Shown here: positions 22,376-30,742 of the stretch, piece by piece
Numbering within the stretch: position 1 is the stretch's first letter
How the letters are laid out: each line of letters opens with the position of its first letter
Source: Synergistaceae bacterium
GTDB taxonomy: Bacteria > Synergistota > Synergistia > Synergistales > Aminobacteriaceae
Assembly: GCA_017540085.1 (NCBI GenBank)
Contig: JAFYBQ010000014.1
Location: forward strand, 1-42,209
Direction: 5' to 3'
Length of the DNA stretch: 42,209 nt
The notes under the pieces: model-generated
Seen by the model: the letters and a program-made list of their open reading frames with translations, nothing else
Database searches by the model: none
What the model was told of the DNA's origin: nothing
Position numbers and translations under genes: made by a program

Positions 22376-25289
22376 CATTTTCATTGTCGTCATCATTCAC
22401 GGCTTCCCCGCGAAATTCTCCCTTACGGCAAATGCTCTTTATGTGGCAGTAACGGCACCTGCCCGAATCATAATCAGGCAGAAATTTCCCAGTCTCAAGA
22501 ATCCTCACGGCACACTCCGCGGCGTATTTGCCCTCGTCATTTCTCCCGGCAATGTCAGAATCAAGCGTGATATTTTTCCCGTCATTGTTCAGCTGCGAGA
22601 ACGGCGCGAAAATTCCCCGTACAGAATCCGTGAACGTTCCCCAGATTCGCCCGTCCTCATGGCCGAGAATGTATACACCCGCGACATCACAGCCGTATTT
22701 CTCCCGGAACATGGCCGAGTAAAGCGACAACTGTAGCCCCCGCTCGAACTTGTCGCGCTTTGTGTCAGTGTTCCATGACTTTCCCGCAATATTCTTCATG
22801 CCCTCGTCATAGCTTTTTGCCGACATTCTGCCCTCTTTGTAGTCTGCGATAAATGCGGCTTTCGCTCCGTCATTCCCGCGCAAAATCTCTATCCTGTCGC
22901 ACTGCCCGAAAAATTTTACCCCGCTCAATTCATACTCTAACCGCGCTTCATCCTCAAGCAGTATAGATTCATGGGTGTAATTTTCGTGAAGGGAGTCGAG
23001 AATTACGGCTTGGACTCCCGCGAGCCTGTTTGCACGGAATCTCAGCCCCTCACGCTTTCGGGCAAGGCGCGAATCCCTCAGAAGGTGCGAAAACTCAGCG
23101 TAAGTATCATCTGCGGACTCTAATTTCTCCCATTCTGATTTTGCGGCTGACATGAATTTTTCACCGGGGGCAGCCATGTCCTGACGGTATATCGTCCACA
23201 CTGACTCCCAGTATTTATGGAGAAGGTTACCCCATTGGGACGGCGGGACTAACTCCGAGTCGGGCTGGTAGAGTCTCGCGGAATGATGCTGATACCACAA
23301 GAACGGACACTCTAACAGCTCCTGTATATCACTCGCGCCGACTGATTCAGCCTTTGCCCTTACGCACGGAGTCTTACGGGAAATTTTTCCCCCCGCGTCA
23401 ATTTCCGGGAACGTGAAGCCGTCTGACCCAAGCAATATATTTATCCCCTCGGATTTCTGCGGTACTTTCTTCCATCCGGGCATGTCGTTAAGGAATTTCG
23501 GCATAAACGGCGACTCAGATACCGGCCTTCCCTCGTCATCAAGAAGCGGGCGCGTAATAATCGTTAGAGTCTCCCCTGTCATGATTAATCGCCGGAATAA
23601 TGCCTCGCGCTGTTCTGCCTTCTCCTTTGTGCGCGGGAGAAATGCTCCGTTTTCGTTGAGCTTTGAGCGTTCCTCGTTGCCTAAAAGCGGGGAGGCTTTC
23701 TCGTTCGGAGACCATGATTTTTGTGTTACGCCTGACATTATCCACACGGGGAATGACTCTAGGACAGGAGGATTCCCGGAGAATACAGCGACCGAGTCCG
23801 ACAACTGAATCGGGGCGCGTATGTGGGAGTTCCTGCACCAGTCCTCAAGAAATGTATACGCTTTCTCGTCCTCTAACTTGTCATCTTTCGCGCTGCCCAA
23901 GTCCGGCAATAATTCATGAAGTGCCGTAACTTTCTCGCTGACCGTCTCAATTGCGCTGGCCGTGAATCTCAATGACTCGTCAAGCTCCGGGAACGGCGAA
24001 ATATTGTCCCTGCGGTTAAGCCAGATTCCCGGCGTGTGAAGGAAGCTGTCAAAAGCCTCCATGATTTTCCGGGGAGTATGCCTGCCGTTAAGGACACTGC
24101 AGAAAGTTTTGACCGCCTCGACTGCTACAAGTGCCGTGCGGAATACATCGGGTGATTTCTCGTCAGGGTCATTGATTCGCTCCGTGAGATATTCCGCCCA
24201 GTTATCGAGACCCGAACGCCCCGCCCTGTATGCCCTCATCACGGGGAAGCTAGTCCCGGCGAAACATGGCTGTGTCAGCATTATGGCAGTGTCATACGCC
24301 GGAAAGTTACGGGTGCTGAGATAGCGCAATGACGAGACAACGCGCCCGGGCAAAGTCTCATTTATCGTAACGCCGTCCCTAAAGTTATACGGGACTCCGT
24401 AGCGCGTGAATGCCTCCGCGAAAGATTCCCCGCGCCCCTCGTCAATCATGAGTCCGATTTTGCCGAATCCCGGAAAATTCCCGGCCATGTCCCATTTCCC
24501 CGAATGCCAAAGCGAAAGAGTCCGGGCGATAATTTCGGGTTCGAGTCCGGGTTCTGCTGACGGAATTTCGATTATCCGGCCTGCTGACGGGGGAGCCTTC
24601 ACAGTTTCGCCGAGCTGAATACCTGCGTCATGAAATCCGCACATGTTGGCTTCAGGCTTCAGGACTCGAACGTCATAGCACCTGTCGCACACTGCCTGAA
24701 CGAGTCCCAACTGCGAATGATTGAACGACAAGAAGCCCGCGAAAATCAACACTAGTCCTTTTCCCCAGTCCTGATTTGCGATTATGGCTTTATGCGCCTC
24801 GGAGTAGACCTGCGCGCTGTCTAACAGTCTGTAATCCTCAAGATATTTCAGGTAGTCGCGGTAAATTTCAGGGAGGAGAAATTCTGCGGGGTTATCACTT
24901 TCCGGGACTAATGGAAGGCTATCGGGACTCACTCCTTCATTCAGCAATTCACGTATATCACTCGACAGCACTGACAGAAAGCCGGAACGCTCGACTCCGG
25001 GCAATGCCTCTATTTTGTCGGGATGATTCGCGGTTGCGTCATCAAGAATCCTGCGGAGTATCAATAAATGGTCAGGCGGTGAAATTGTGCGCCTGCGTTT
25101 TTCGGGAATGATAATATCCTCGTATATATCCTGCCACGTCCAAATATTTTTGTCGTCATGGCCGGGGATTAGGCGTTTGTCTTTTCGGGAAGGGACAACA
25201 AATTTCAGAGTGCGCCCGGAAAATTCCCGCTTAGTGTCATAAATTATGCGGTCAAAATCATGGCCGTTGTTGTAGGAAAGAGTCAGCAT
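22356..25289 (-). CDS. AddB-like protein with PD-(D/E)XK nuclease domain and Fe-S cysteines
   Basis: A 977-residue protein similar in layout to AddB, the second subunit of the AddAB helicase-nuclease for double-strand-break repair. The C-terminal third is a PD-(D/E)XK nuclease: VGASDIQELLECPFLWYQ (Cys near 660), FFGQCDRIEIL, the catalytic AFIADYKEG (near 813), and LQLSLYSAMFREKYG. The last region (near 945-953) has CRYCHIKSIC, giving with the earlier Cys the four ligands of the AddB-type 4Fe-4S cluster. The N-terminal part has the strand FVVPSRKDKRLI but no Walker A loop, so ATP binding is doubtful, and it is shorter than Bacillus AddB (about 1,150). No addA gene is adjacent. A TATAAT lies 35 bases upstream of the ATG. 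Confidence 0.78.
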   Translation of the reverse strand: MLTLSYNNGHDFDRIIYDTKREFSGRTLKFVVPSRKDKRLIPGHDDKNIWTWQDIYEDIIIPEKRRRTISPPDHLLILRRILDDATANHPDKIEALPGVERSGFLSVLSSDIRELLNEGVSPDSLPLVPESDNPAEFLLPEIYRDYLKYLEDYRLLDSAQVYSEAHKAIIANQDWGKGLVLIFAGFLSFNHSQLGLVQAVCDRCYDVRVLKPEANMCGFHDAGIQLGETVKAPPSAGRIIEIPSAEPGLEPEIIARTLSLWHSGKWDMAGNFPGFGKIGLMIDEGRGESFAEAFTRYGVPYNFRDGVTINETLPGRVVSSLRYLSTRNFPAYDTAIMLTQPCFAGTSFPVMRAYRAGRSGLDNWAEYLTERINDPDEKSPDVFRTALVAVEAVKTFCSVLNGRHTPRKIMEAFDSFLHTPGIWLNRRDNISPFPELDESLRFTASAIETVSEKVTALHELLPDLGSAKDDKLEDEKAYTFLEDWCRNSHIRAPIQLSDSVAVFSGNPPVLESFPVWIMSGVTQKSWSPNEKASPLLGNEERSKLNENGAFLPRTKEKAEQREALFRRLIMTGETLTIITRPLLDDEGRPVSESPFMPKFLNDMPGWKKVPQKSEGINILLGSDGFTFPEIDAGGKISRKTPCVRAKAESVGASDIQELLECPFLWYQHHSARLYQPDSELVPPSQWGNLLHKYWESVWTIYRQDMAAPGEKFMSAAKSEWEKLESADDTYAEFSHLLRDSRLARKREGLRFRANRLAGVQAVILDSLHENYTHESILLEDEARLEYELSGVKFFGQCDRIEILRGNDGAKAAFIADYKEGRMSAKSYDEGMKNIAGKSWNTDTKRDKFERGLQLSLYSAMFREKYGCDVAGVYILGHEDGRIWGTFTDSVRGIFAPFSQLNNDGKNITLDSDIAGRNDEGKYAAECAVRILETGKFLPDYDSGRCRYCHIKSICRKGEFRGEAVNDDDNENGGDTGN

Positions 25290-25339
25290 GATGATACCTG
25301 CCTTTGCGATTCTGGAATGCGGTAATTATATCAGCGCAC

Positions 25340-25375
25340 AAAAAAAGCACCCCCCGAATGCTTCCCGGAGAGTGC
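25340..25375 (-). terminator. Intrinsic terminator after the FAD oxidoreductase gene
   Basis: On the minus strand GCACTCTCCG pairs with CGGGGGGTGC (10 pairs, two of them G-U) around a short loop, followed by TTTTTTT. It ends the transporter-oxidoreductase transcript, 15 nt after the stop. The TATAAT for the next gene (plus coordinates 25325-25330) lies directly beyond, with no clear -35 because that position is inside the hairpin. Confidence 0.75.
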
Positions 25376-25389
25376 CGGAAAGTTTCAGC

Positions 25390-26652
25390 CTATATCAGCG
25401 CACCCTGCCTGACTAATTCCCGCCTGACTGACTCGGCATTAACGCTCCCTGTTTCACCCTGCAACGCCGCCGCGACTCCCGCCGCATGTCCCGTAGCGAA
25501 ACACGTACCCATTACACGGGAAGCCGCCATAGCCTGAGAGTCCGCGCATATCATACGCCCCGCGCCGTAAAGATTCTCGATGTCAACGCTCTGAATGCAC
25601 CCAAGCGGAATGTCATAGTAGCTTGCCCCCGGGACATCGAGATACGTTGCGGCCTCGTTGAGTGAGGAATGTATTTCGGGCTTCCATCCTCCGCGGGCGA
25701 TTCCGTCAGGGGATTTTCTGCGGTTGAGTACGTCATCTGCGGTGAGCATGTATTTCCCCGCAAGCCTGCGAGTTTCCCTGAAGCCGATTGACGGCCCAAT
25801 CATAGTAAGCTCGGCATTCTCCATCCCAGGCATGAAACGCTTGAACGCCTCAAGATAATACAGAGCCTGAGAGCGCGTAAACTTCTCCATTCTCGTCAAT
25901 TCCTCAGCGTTAAGCCCTTCAGGTATCACGCTCGGCAATAACACTATTACTTCCTGTGAGCCTGTAATCTTGAGGATAAATCCGCGCTCCCTCGTGAGGT
26001 TCGGAATGCCTGCGTCCTTTCCTGCCTTCACTGCGCGTTCAACAGCCGCCGGAGTCATGTCTTTTGTGATGTCGACTCCGCAGAGCCTGAACGGTAGAGT
26101 CGCCGCCATTACCTGCCCGCGTTCGTCGCCCCAGAGAGTTTTAGCCCCGGCCATGTGAGCGAGGTTTGCGTCCCCGGTTGCGTCAACAAAAGTTTTTGCG
26201 TTTACTGTGAAGCGCAACTCGTCATCCTGGCATGTTACGGACTCAATCACATTCCCCGCCCGCTTAACGCCGATAATATTTGTGTGGAGGAAATATTTTG
26301 CGTTGTTCCTGTCCATCAGGTTATCTAGGGCTACTTTCATGTATTCGGGCTTGAAATTGATGTTTTTGTTGCCCGCGGCGGAAATTATTGTTTCGGTTGA
26401 CGTTGGTGAAAGCCTCTGCATTTCCTCAAGCACCGACTCGCAGACTCCCGCAACGCATTTCACCGGGTTGTCCCCGCAGGTGTAGACCGCGCACAAAGCA
26501 CCGACTCCCGCGTTCGTACCCTCTCCGCCGAGATACGCGCTCCGCTCGATGAGTAGGACATTTGCCCCGGCCTGCGATGCTCCGATTGCCGCAGAGACTC
26601 CCGAAGTCCCCCCGCCCGCTATGAGTACGTCAGCAAAATATTCTGTCTGCAT
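25390..26652 (-). CDS. FAD-dependent oxidoreductase (FAD_oxidored type)
   Basis: A 420-residue flavoprotein with an N-terminal dinucleotide-binding fold (DVLIAGGGTSGVSAAIGASQAGANVLLIERS, E33-R34 after the second strand) and the following LGGEGTNAGVGALC. It also has the mid-protein VDATGDANLAHMAGA motif and a C-terminal FAD-closing segment (GAGRMICADSQAMAASRVMGTCFATGHAAGVAAAL). These match the FAD_oxidored (PF12831) kind of enzymes, whose substrates are mostly unknown. No signal peptide or haem motif is present, so it is likely cytosolic. It starts 3 nt after the SLC13-type transporter gene and is therefore in the same transcript. A plausible role is oxidation or reduction of the anion that the transporter imports. 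Confidence 0.82.
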   Translation of the reverse strand: MQTEYFADVLIAGGGTSGVSAAIGASQAGANVLLIERSAYLGGEGTNAGVGALCAVYTCGDNPVKCVAGVCESVLEEMQRLSPTSTETIISAAGNKNINFKPEYMKVALDNLMDRNNAKYFLHTNIIGVKRAGNVIESVTCQDDELRFTVNAKTFVDATGDANLAHMAGAKTLWGDERGQVMAATLPFRLCGVDITKDMTPAAVERAVKAGKDAGIPNLTRERGFILKITGSQEVIVLLPSVIPEGLNAEELTRMEKFTRSQALYYLEAFKRFMPGMENAELTMIGPSIGFRETRRLAGKYMLTADDVLNRRKSPDGIARGGWKPEIHSSLNEAATYLDVPGASYYDIPLGCIQSVDIENLYGAGRMICADSQAMAASRVMGTCFATGHAAGVAAALQGETGSVNAESVRRELVRQGALI

Positions 26653-26655
26653 GGC

Positions 26656-28110
26656 CTAAATCATCCCTATAATCATTTCGCCGAGAGGATAGCCCACGAA
26701 CGTAAGCACAAGAATCGCCATCACCGCGAAAAATCCGCCCCATATGAACATGTCTTTTGCAGTCGTCCAGCCTGAGCCTATCGCAACAGTGTTGATTGTG
26801 GACTGACCTGCCGGAGTCATGTTGCAGACCGCCGCCGAGAATCCTACCATCATCAGCACAGCTCCTACGCTCACGCTTCCTGCGGGCATTGCCGTTAATA
26901 CTGAGAGTGCCACCGCGCTGACTACTGTTGTTGTTACTATGTTGGACGAGAAATTTGTCTCAAGTATTGCCCACGTCATGAAGAAGAGTATCATTGCGGT
27001 TAATGACATGTTAGCGGTGAGAGGCTGAAGAGTCGCCGTGAGCCATTCGGAGATTCCCACGTCCTTGTTTGTGAGACATGCGCCCAGCCAGGTAGCCGCG
27101 CCCGTCATTAGGATAGACCCCCATAATATTCCCTTTGATGTTACTTCCCGGAAATTCATTATGCGCTCGCCTTTGTCTTTGAGAATGTAGAGTATTATGC
27201 AGCCTAAAAGCGGAGGCATTGCGGTTGTGTAGCTGTTGATTGTCTTGTAGAGGTCGGGGAATGCACCGCGTATAAGGCTCGGCCCTACCCACAAAAGAAC
27301 AACGAGTCCCATTGTCGACAGAATGATTTTCTCGCGCCTGTCAGCAGGAGGAACAGTCCCGCGCAGAGCCATAGCCTTTGACGGGTCAATGTCGTGAATA
27401 TCGTCCGGCCTGTAGAAGAGTCTGAACACGAGAATCAGCAGCACAATCAGCAAAATTCCTGTAGGGATTCCGAACGCCATAAACTGAAATTGATTTATGT
27501 CATGTCCTGTTGCCGCCGCGTAATATCCGATTGCCATTGTCGGCCACACATGCCCGATTGCCGTCATGCCCGATGACAGACTGATGCATATTGCCGTACC
27601 CATCATAATCATGTTGCCGGTCTTGCCGCCCTTTTTGACCTCAAGCACCGAGAATATATCCTCAAGAAACGGCATGAACGCCACGAAAAGCACAGACGGA
27701 GAAATGAACAGTCCCATGAACGTAACCGCCGCAAAAAGGAAGCAGACGAAATGCCACGCTCCCCGCCTCGCCACGGCGTTTGTGATAAATGCGATCGTGC
27801 AGCGTCTGACGAAATTAGTTTTTGACAGGGGATATACCAGCGCGAATGTGAAAAGCAAGAATGCAACCGTCGAATTTCCGAACGCCCCCGCAAAAGTTTT
27901 CCCGAACCCGAAAACAGGAAGGAATCCCAGCGCAAGAAGCGTAATCATGCTCGGCCAGTCAATAGAAATCGTGATCCACATCAGCAATGACCCGAAGAAG
28001 ACTCCCAGTACAGCCCAGGCATTTGGAGTCAGCCCGCAAAATTCCGGCATGAAACGAGAGCCGATAATCAGCGCAAGCGAAAGAACGAGGAAAAAATTAT
28101 CCTTCTTCAA
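26656..28110 (-). CDS. SLC13/DASS-family anion (dicarboxylate-type) transporter
   Basis: A 484-residue integral membrane protein with about 11-12 hydrophobic helices. It has the features of the divalent-anion:sodium symporter superfamily: a helix-rich duplicated layout, the loop SSGMTAIGHVWPTMAIGYY and the C-terminal TPAGQSTINTVAIGSGWTTAKDMFIWGG, equivalent to the second substrate/sodium site region. It probably imports a di- or tricarboxylate; the exact substrate cannot be read. The start is TTG at 28110 with AGGAG nine bases upstream. It is transcribed divergently from a LysR-type regulator gene and followed by the FAD oxidoreductase, a common arrangement for an inducible carboxylate-use operon. 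Confidence 0.85.
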   Translation of the reverse strand: MKKDNFFLVLSLALIIGSRFMPEFCGLTPNAWAVLGVFFGSLLMWITISIDWPSMITLLALGFLPVFGFGKTFAGAFGNSTVAFLLFTFALVYPLSKTNFVRRCTIAFITNAVARRGAWHFVCFLFAAVTFMGLFISPSVLFVAFMPFLEDIFSVLEVKKGGKTGNMIMMGTAICISLSSGMTAIGHVWPTMAIGYYAAATGHDINQFQFMAFGIPTGILLIVLLILVFRLFYRPDDIHDIDPSKAMALRGTVPPADRREKIILSTMGLVVLLWVGPSLIRGAFPDLYKTINSYTTAMPPLLGCIILYILKDKGERIMNFREVTSKGILWGSILMTGAATWLGACLTNKDVGISEWLTATLQPLTANMSLTAMILFFMTWAILETNFSSNIVTTTVVSAVALSVLTAMPAGSVSVGAVLMMVGFSAAVCNMTPAGQSTINTVAIGSGWTTAKDMFIWGGFFAVMAILVLTFVGYPLGEMIIGMI

Positions 28111-28225
28111 TTTGTGATTCTCCTTTTGTGTTATTTGGGATAAGTGAATTGTATAATGATTGTGCCATAAATGGAAATACCAGATATTTCACAAGTCCAT
28201 AAAATTTTTGCGGGGAGTGAGATTA
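28111..28225. promoter_or_regulatory. Divergent promoter region, transporter operon and lysR
   Basis: The 115-bp gap between two divergent starts has a TATAAT at 28152-28157 facing the lysR gene, with at best a weak -35 (TTGTGT at 28126-28131, spacer 20). The leftward promoter of the transporter is not clear. A LysR-type protein would be expected to bind here, but I see no convincing T-N11-A palindrome. Confidence 0.4.
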
Positions 28226-29166
28226 ATGCAGATGTCTCACCTGAGATATTTTGCCGAAATAGCCCGCGTGAAAAATATGACTCTCGCCGCAAAGAATCTC
28301 CATGTCTCTCAGCCGTCGCTTACATACGCGGTAAGAGTTCTCGAAATGAGCTTGGAGTCCCGTTGCTTTTCCGTCATCCTCACTCAATATCGCTGACAGA
28401 GGCGGGCGAAACTTTCGCGGCTCAGGCAGAACGCATAACAGCTTCAGCCGATAATCTCGCGGGAATGATGAAGGGATATGCCGGTCTCACTGCGGGAAAT
28501 TTGCGGCTTGGTGTGCTGTGGATAGGGGGATATATGGAGATATTCACCCTGCTGAATGAGTTTCGCGGAATTTTGCCGGGAGTAACATATGAGCTTTCGT
28601 TTGACGGGAGCGACATACTGATTGACAGCCTGAAAAGAAGATGCCTTCACGGAATTTTTGTTGTGAGTTCGCCAGCGTATCTTGAGAATGAGAAAGATTT
28701 TCACAGCGTCAGAATAAGCGCGGAGGAATACAAGCTCATAATCCCGAAAAGTAATCCCCTGTCGCAGAAATCAGCCGTAAGCATACGTGATTTAGGGCGT
28801 GAGACAATAATAATGCCGTCAGAGAAGACTCTGTTATACCGTCAGTTGAGCGTGATGTTTCAGGCTGAAGGTGTGAGTCCGCGTGTGCTTTGCTCAACGA
28901 GTCAGAGCGACATAGCCGGGCAGTTAGCCGGGGCGGGATTAGGGATAGCGTTTGCGTCATCGACAGTTGCGGGGAAAATTTGCGGGGAAAATTGCAGGGT
29001 GATAGATTTCGGGGAGGGAGCGAAAATTCACAGGATAATATATTTTTTGATGCCGCGTGAATTTCTTGATTACCCGCTGACAAGGGCATTTTTTGAGTTT
29101 GCGGAGAAAAAATTTTCCGGCCATGAAGAAAAATTAGAGCCTCACGATTTCCGCAAGGCTCAGTAA
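28226..29166 (+). pseudogene. LysR-type transcriptional regulator gene with a one-base frameshift
   Basis: The start ATG at 28226 has GGGGAG eight bases upstream and reads MQMSHLRYFAEIARVKNMTLAAKNLHVSQPSLTYAVRVLE, a complete LysR winged-helix N-terminus. At 28344-28346 the frame is lost. Adding one A to the AAA run would give VLENELGVPLLFRHP, exactly the family consensus, and the second frame then runs to TAA at 29164-29166 (LTEAGETF, then a normal effector domain with GNLRLGVLW and a C-terminal PLTRAFFEFAEKKF). The intact protein would have about 313 residues. It is either a recent pseudogene or carries a sequence error. It should control the divergent transporter-oxidoreductase operon. Confidence 0.8.
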
Positions 29167-29167
29167 T

Positions 29168-30337
29168 TTATTCCCTAGTCAGGACAATCTCATACCATCC
29201 GTCAGAAGGCACTGTATATTTCCACCGTATAGATGTCTCACTCTCAAGCGTAATAGTCTGTTCCTGATATGAAGTTCCATTGCTGACGATGAGCCTGTAT
29301 GTGCCGCTGCCGATATAGCTGAAGGCTTTACCGCCCGTGAAAGTGAAGTCGGCCTGCCTTCCCGGAGATTCTGCGACTGAGTATGAGATTCTGACCGCGC
29401 CCCCGCCTTTCGCGCCGCTGTTGATGACGTTATCGCCCGTGAGTGTCAGCGAGAATAACCCGGCGTAATCCCCGTAATATGTCGCAAAATCATTCTGCGT
29501 TACGCTGAGGCCGATTGCGCTGTCGGTTACTTTGGGCGTGTAGGTGAGGTGAGAGACATAGACTCTTCCTGAGACGGTCTGTGATGTGAGTCCGCTGCCT
29601 GAAGTGATTTTCCATGAGCCGGAAATTTGCGGGGGGAAGTCGGATTGTGTGTTAGTGTTGGTGTTTGTGTTGGGAGTCGGTGATGTGTTAGTGTTCGTGT
29701 TAGGGGCGGTGTTGTTGGTGTAGTCATCAGGGTTATAGCTGCTTCCTGCTCTCTTTAGGACGATTTCATAGTGATATGCGCCGAATGAAAGCCCAACGTC
29801 AATATTATCATTGTCTTCTGCCTGCTCAATCCATCGCATTGTATTTTCGTCTTCAAGTTTCATGACAAACTCGCCGTTCATGAGATTGTCATTCGCGCCG
29901 TTGCCGTCAAAATCATCTCCCGCGCCCATTCGGTAAACGCCGCCGCCCTCGTAGGTGAATGCCCCTGTCGTAAACATTATTTCCTGCTCGTAGCCGCTAC
30001 TGTCGTCCGTGAAAAAAACCGCAACCGCAACGCCCATAGCTACGTTTTTGCCTTTAAGTCTCGGAATGTGATAATTTCCTGTCTGTGTCATCTCAATTTC
30101 GACCGACTCATTTTTCCCGGCGTATGTCAAGGCCTGTCTTCCCGATGACCTGTCGCGTGATATTACCGCATAGCCCGATACAATCTCCCACGTTCCATTG
30201 ATTTCCGCAGACTGCCCGCCGTTATTGCCCGCAGAATTTCCGCCTCCGCCGCTCCCGCCTCCGCAGCCGCCCGAAATGAACGCAAGAAACAGTATCAACA
30301 GAAGAATTTTGCACAGTCCATTTTTCCTCAAGCGCAT
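29168..30337 (-). CDS. Predicted lipoprotein with two related beta domains
   Basis: I choose the ATG at 30337 because GGGGAG lies ten bases upstream; a GTG at 30346 is too close to that site. A lipoprotein signal (KILLLILFLAFISGGC) is followed by a Gly/Ser/Asn-rich tether. Two similar domains of about 150 residues follow, each opening with INGTWEIVSG or ISGSWKITSG and closing with a TMRW/SIRW strand and YEIVL. They are joined by an Asn-Thr-Pro repeat linker (near residues 208-235). The domain pair suggests an internal duplication. It is probably anchored in the outer or inner membrane facing the periplasm or surface. I do not know a named family or function. It converges on lysR with a one-base gap. 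Confidence 0.75.
   Translation of the reverse strand: MRLRKNGLCKILLLILFLAFISGGCGGGSGGGGNSAGNNGGQSAEINGTWEIVSGYAVISRDRSSGRQALTYAGKNESVEIEMTQTGNYHIPRLKGKNVAMGVAVAVFFTDDSSGYEQEIMFTTGAFTYEGGGVYRMGAGDDFDGNGANDNLMNGEFVMKLEDENTMRWIEQAEDNDNIDVGLSFGAYHYEIVLKRAGSSYNPDDYTNNTAPNTNTNTSPTPNTNTNTNTQSDFPPQISGSWKITSGSGLTSQTVSGRVYVSHLTYTPKVTDSAIGLSVTQNDFATYYGDYAGLFSLTLTGDNVINSGAKGGGAVRISYSVAESPGRQADFTFTGGKAFSYIGSGTYRLIVSNGTSYQEQTITLESETSIRWKYTVPSDGWYEIVLTRE
29646..29718 (-). repeat. Low-complexity AACAC-type repeat encoding an Asn-Thr-Pro linker
   Basis: On the minus strand, short imperfect units such as AACACTAACACA and ACACCAACA repeat across about 70 bases. In frame they encode NTAPNTNTNTSPTPNTNTNT-like residues joining the two domains of the lipoprotein. 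Such tracts change length easily by slippage and give flexible, extended spacers. Confidence 0.7.
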
Positions 30338-30415
30338 AAAATCCACACTCCCCGCCGAAAAATTTTCATCACAAATTAATATTGCACGACCATACTTAAC
30401 CCCCCTTCACTATGT

Positions 30416-30518
30416 TATAATGAACACAAGCAGGAAGGCGGCAAATTATAGCCGTGCTAAAGTACTGTAATCCTAATCCTACAGACAGTATTTTAGCATA
30501 AGCCTTCCGATTTTTATA
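30416..30518 (+). ncRNA. Candidate structured small RNA (three-way junction) upstream of hslV
   Basis: TATAAT at 30416-30421 is followed by a compact structure. An outer stem GGAAGGC (30433-30439) pairs with GCCTTCC (30502-30508). Inside are a small hairpin, GGC/GCC (30440-30442 with 30451-30453), and a 14-pair hairpin formed by 30455-30468 and 30485-30498 (one G-U pair) with a 16-nt loop containing the direct repeat AATCCTAATCCTA. An alternative inner pairing, CTGTA (30465-30469) with TACAG (30480-30484), competes with the top of the long stem. The outer stem is followed by GATTTTTAT, which could serve as a terminator. No clear -35 is seen. It could also be a transcribed palindromic repeat or an attenuator; no known RNA family is recognised. 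Confidence 0.45.
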
Positions 30519-30742
30519 TCTTCACGCCGTCCGCACAGCTTCACCGCAATTTTCACACATTCCCGAAAAACGCCCGCGCAAAAAATATATACCTCGTCCG
30601 CCTAAGTTGCCGACAGAGAGTCAAACCTAAGAATAATACGCATAAATTTTTCATTTAACCTGTATATTCACAAAATAAATACAAATGAGATAATATGCGG
30701 TCAGCACTCCCAATAAAAATTTCACGGAAGGAATGATATACC
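30519..30742 (+). promoter_or_regulatory. Upstream region and candidate promoter of hslVU-codY
   Basis: The 224 bases after the structured element hold no gene. TTCACA (30667-30672), an 18-base spacer and TAATAT (30691-30696) form a plausible promoter about 47 bases before the hslV start. GGAAGGAA (30726-30733) is the ribosome site. The stretch around 30645-30660 (AAATTTTTCATTTAA) only loosely resembles a CodY box, so I do not claim autoregulation. Confidence 0.45.

Noticed and set aside
28340-28352. Programmed ribosomal frameshift in lysR
   Set aside because: There is no slippery heptamer or downstream structure. The simple loss of one A in an A-run explains the break.
28171-29166. LysR protein starting at 28171 in the second frame
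   Set aside because: The N-terminal 50 residues in that frame are unrelated to LysR. The genuine HTH is encoded in the other frame from 28226.
30345-30360. CodY box near the hslV-codY operon
   Set aside because: The AATTTTC-like stretches at about 30350 and 30650 lack the second half-site (GAAAATT).
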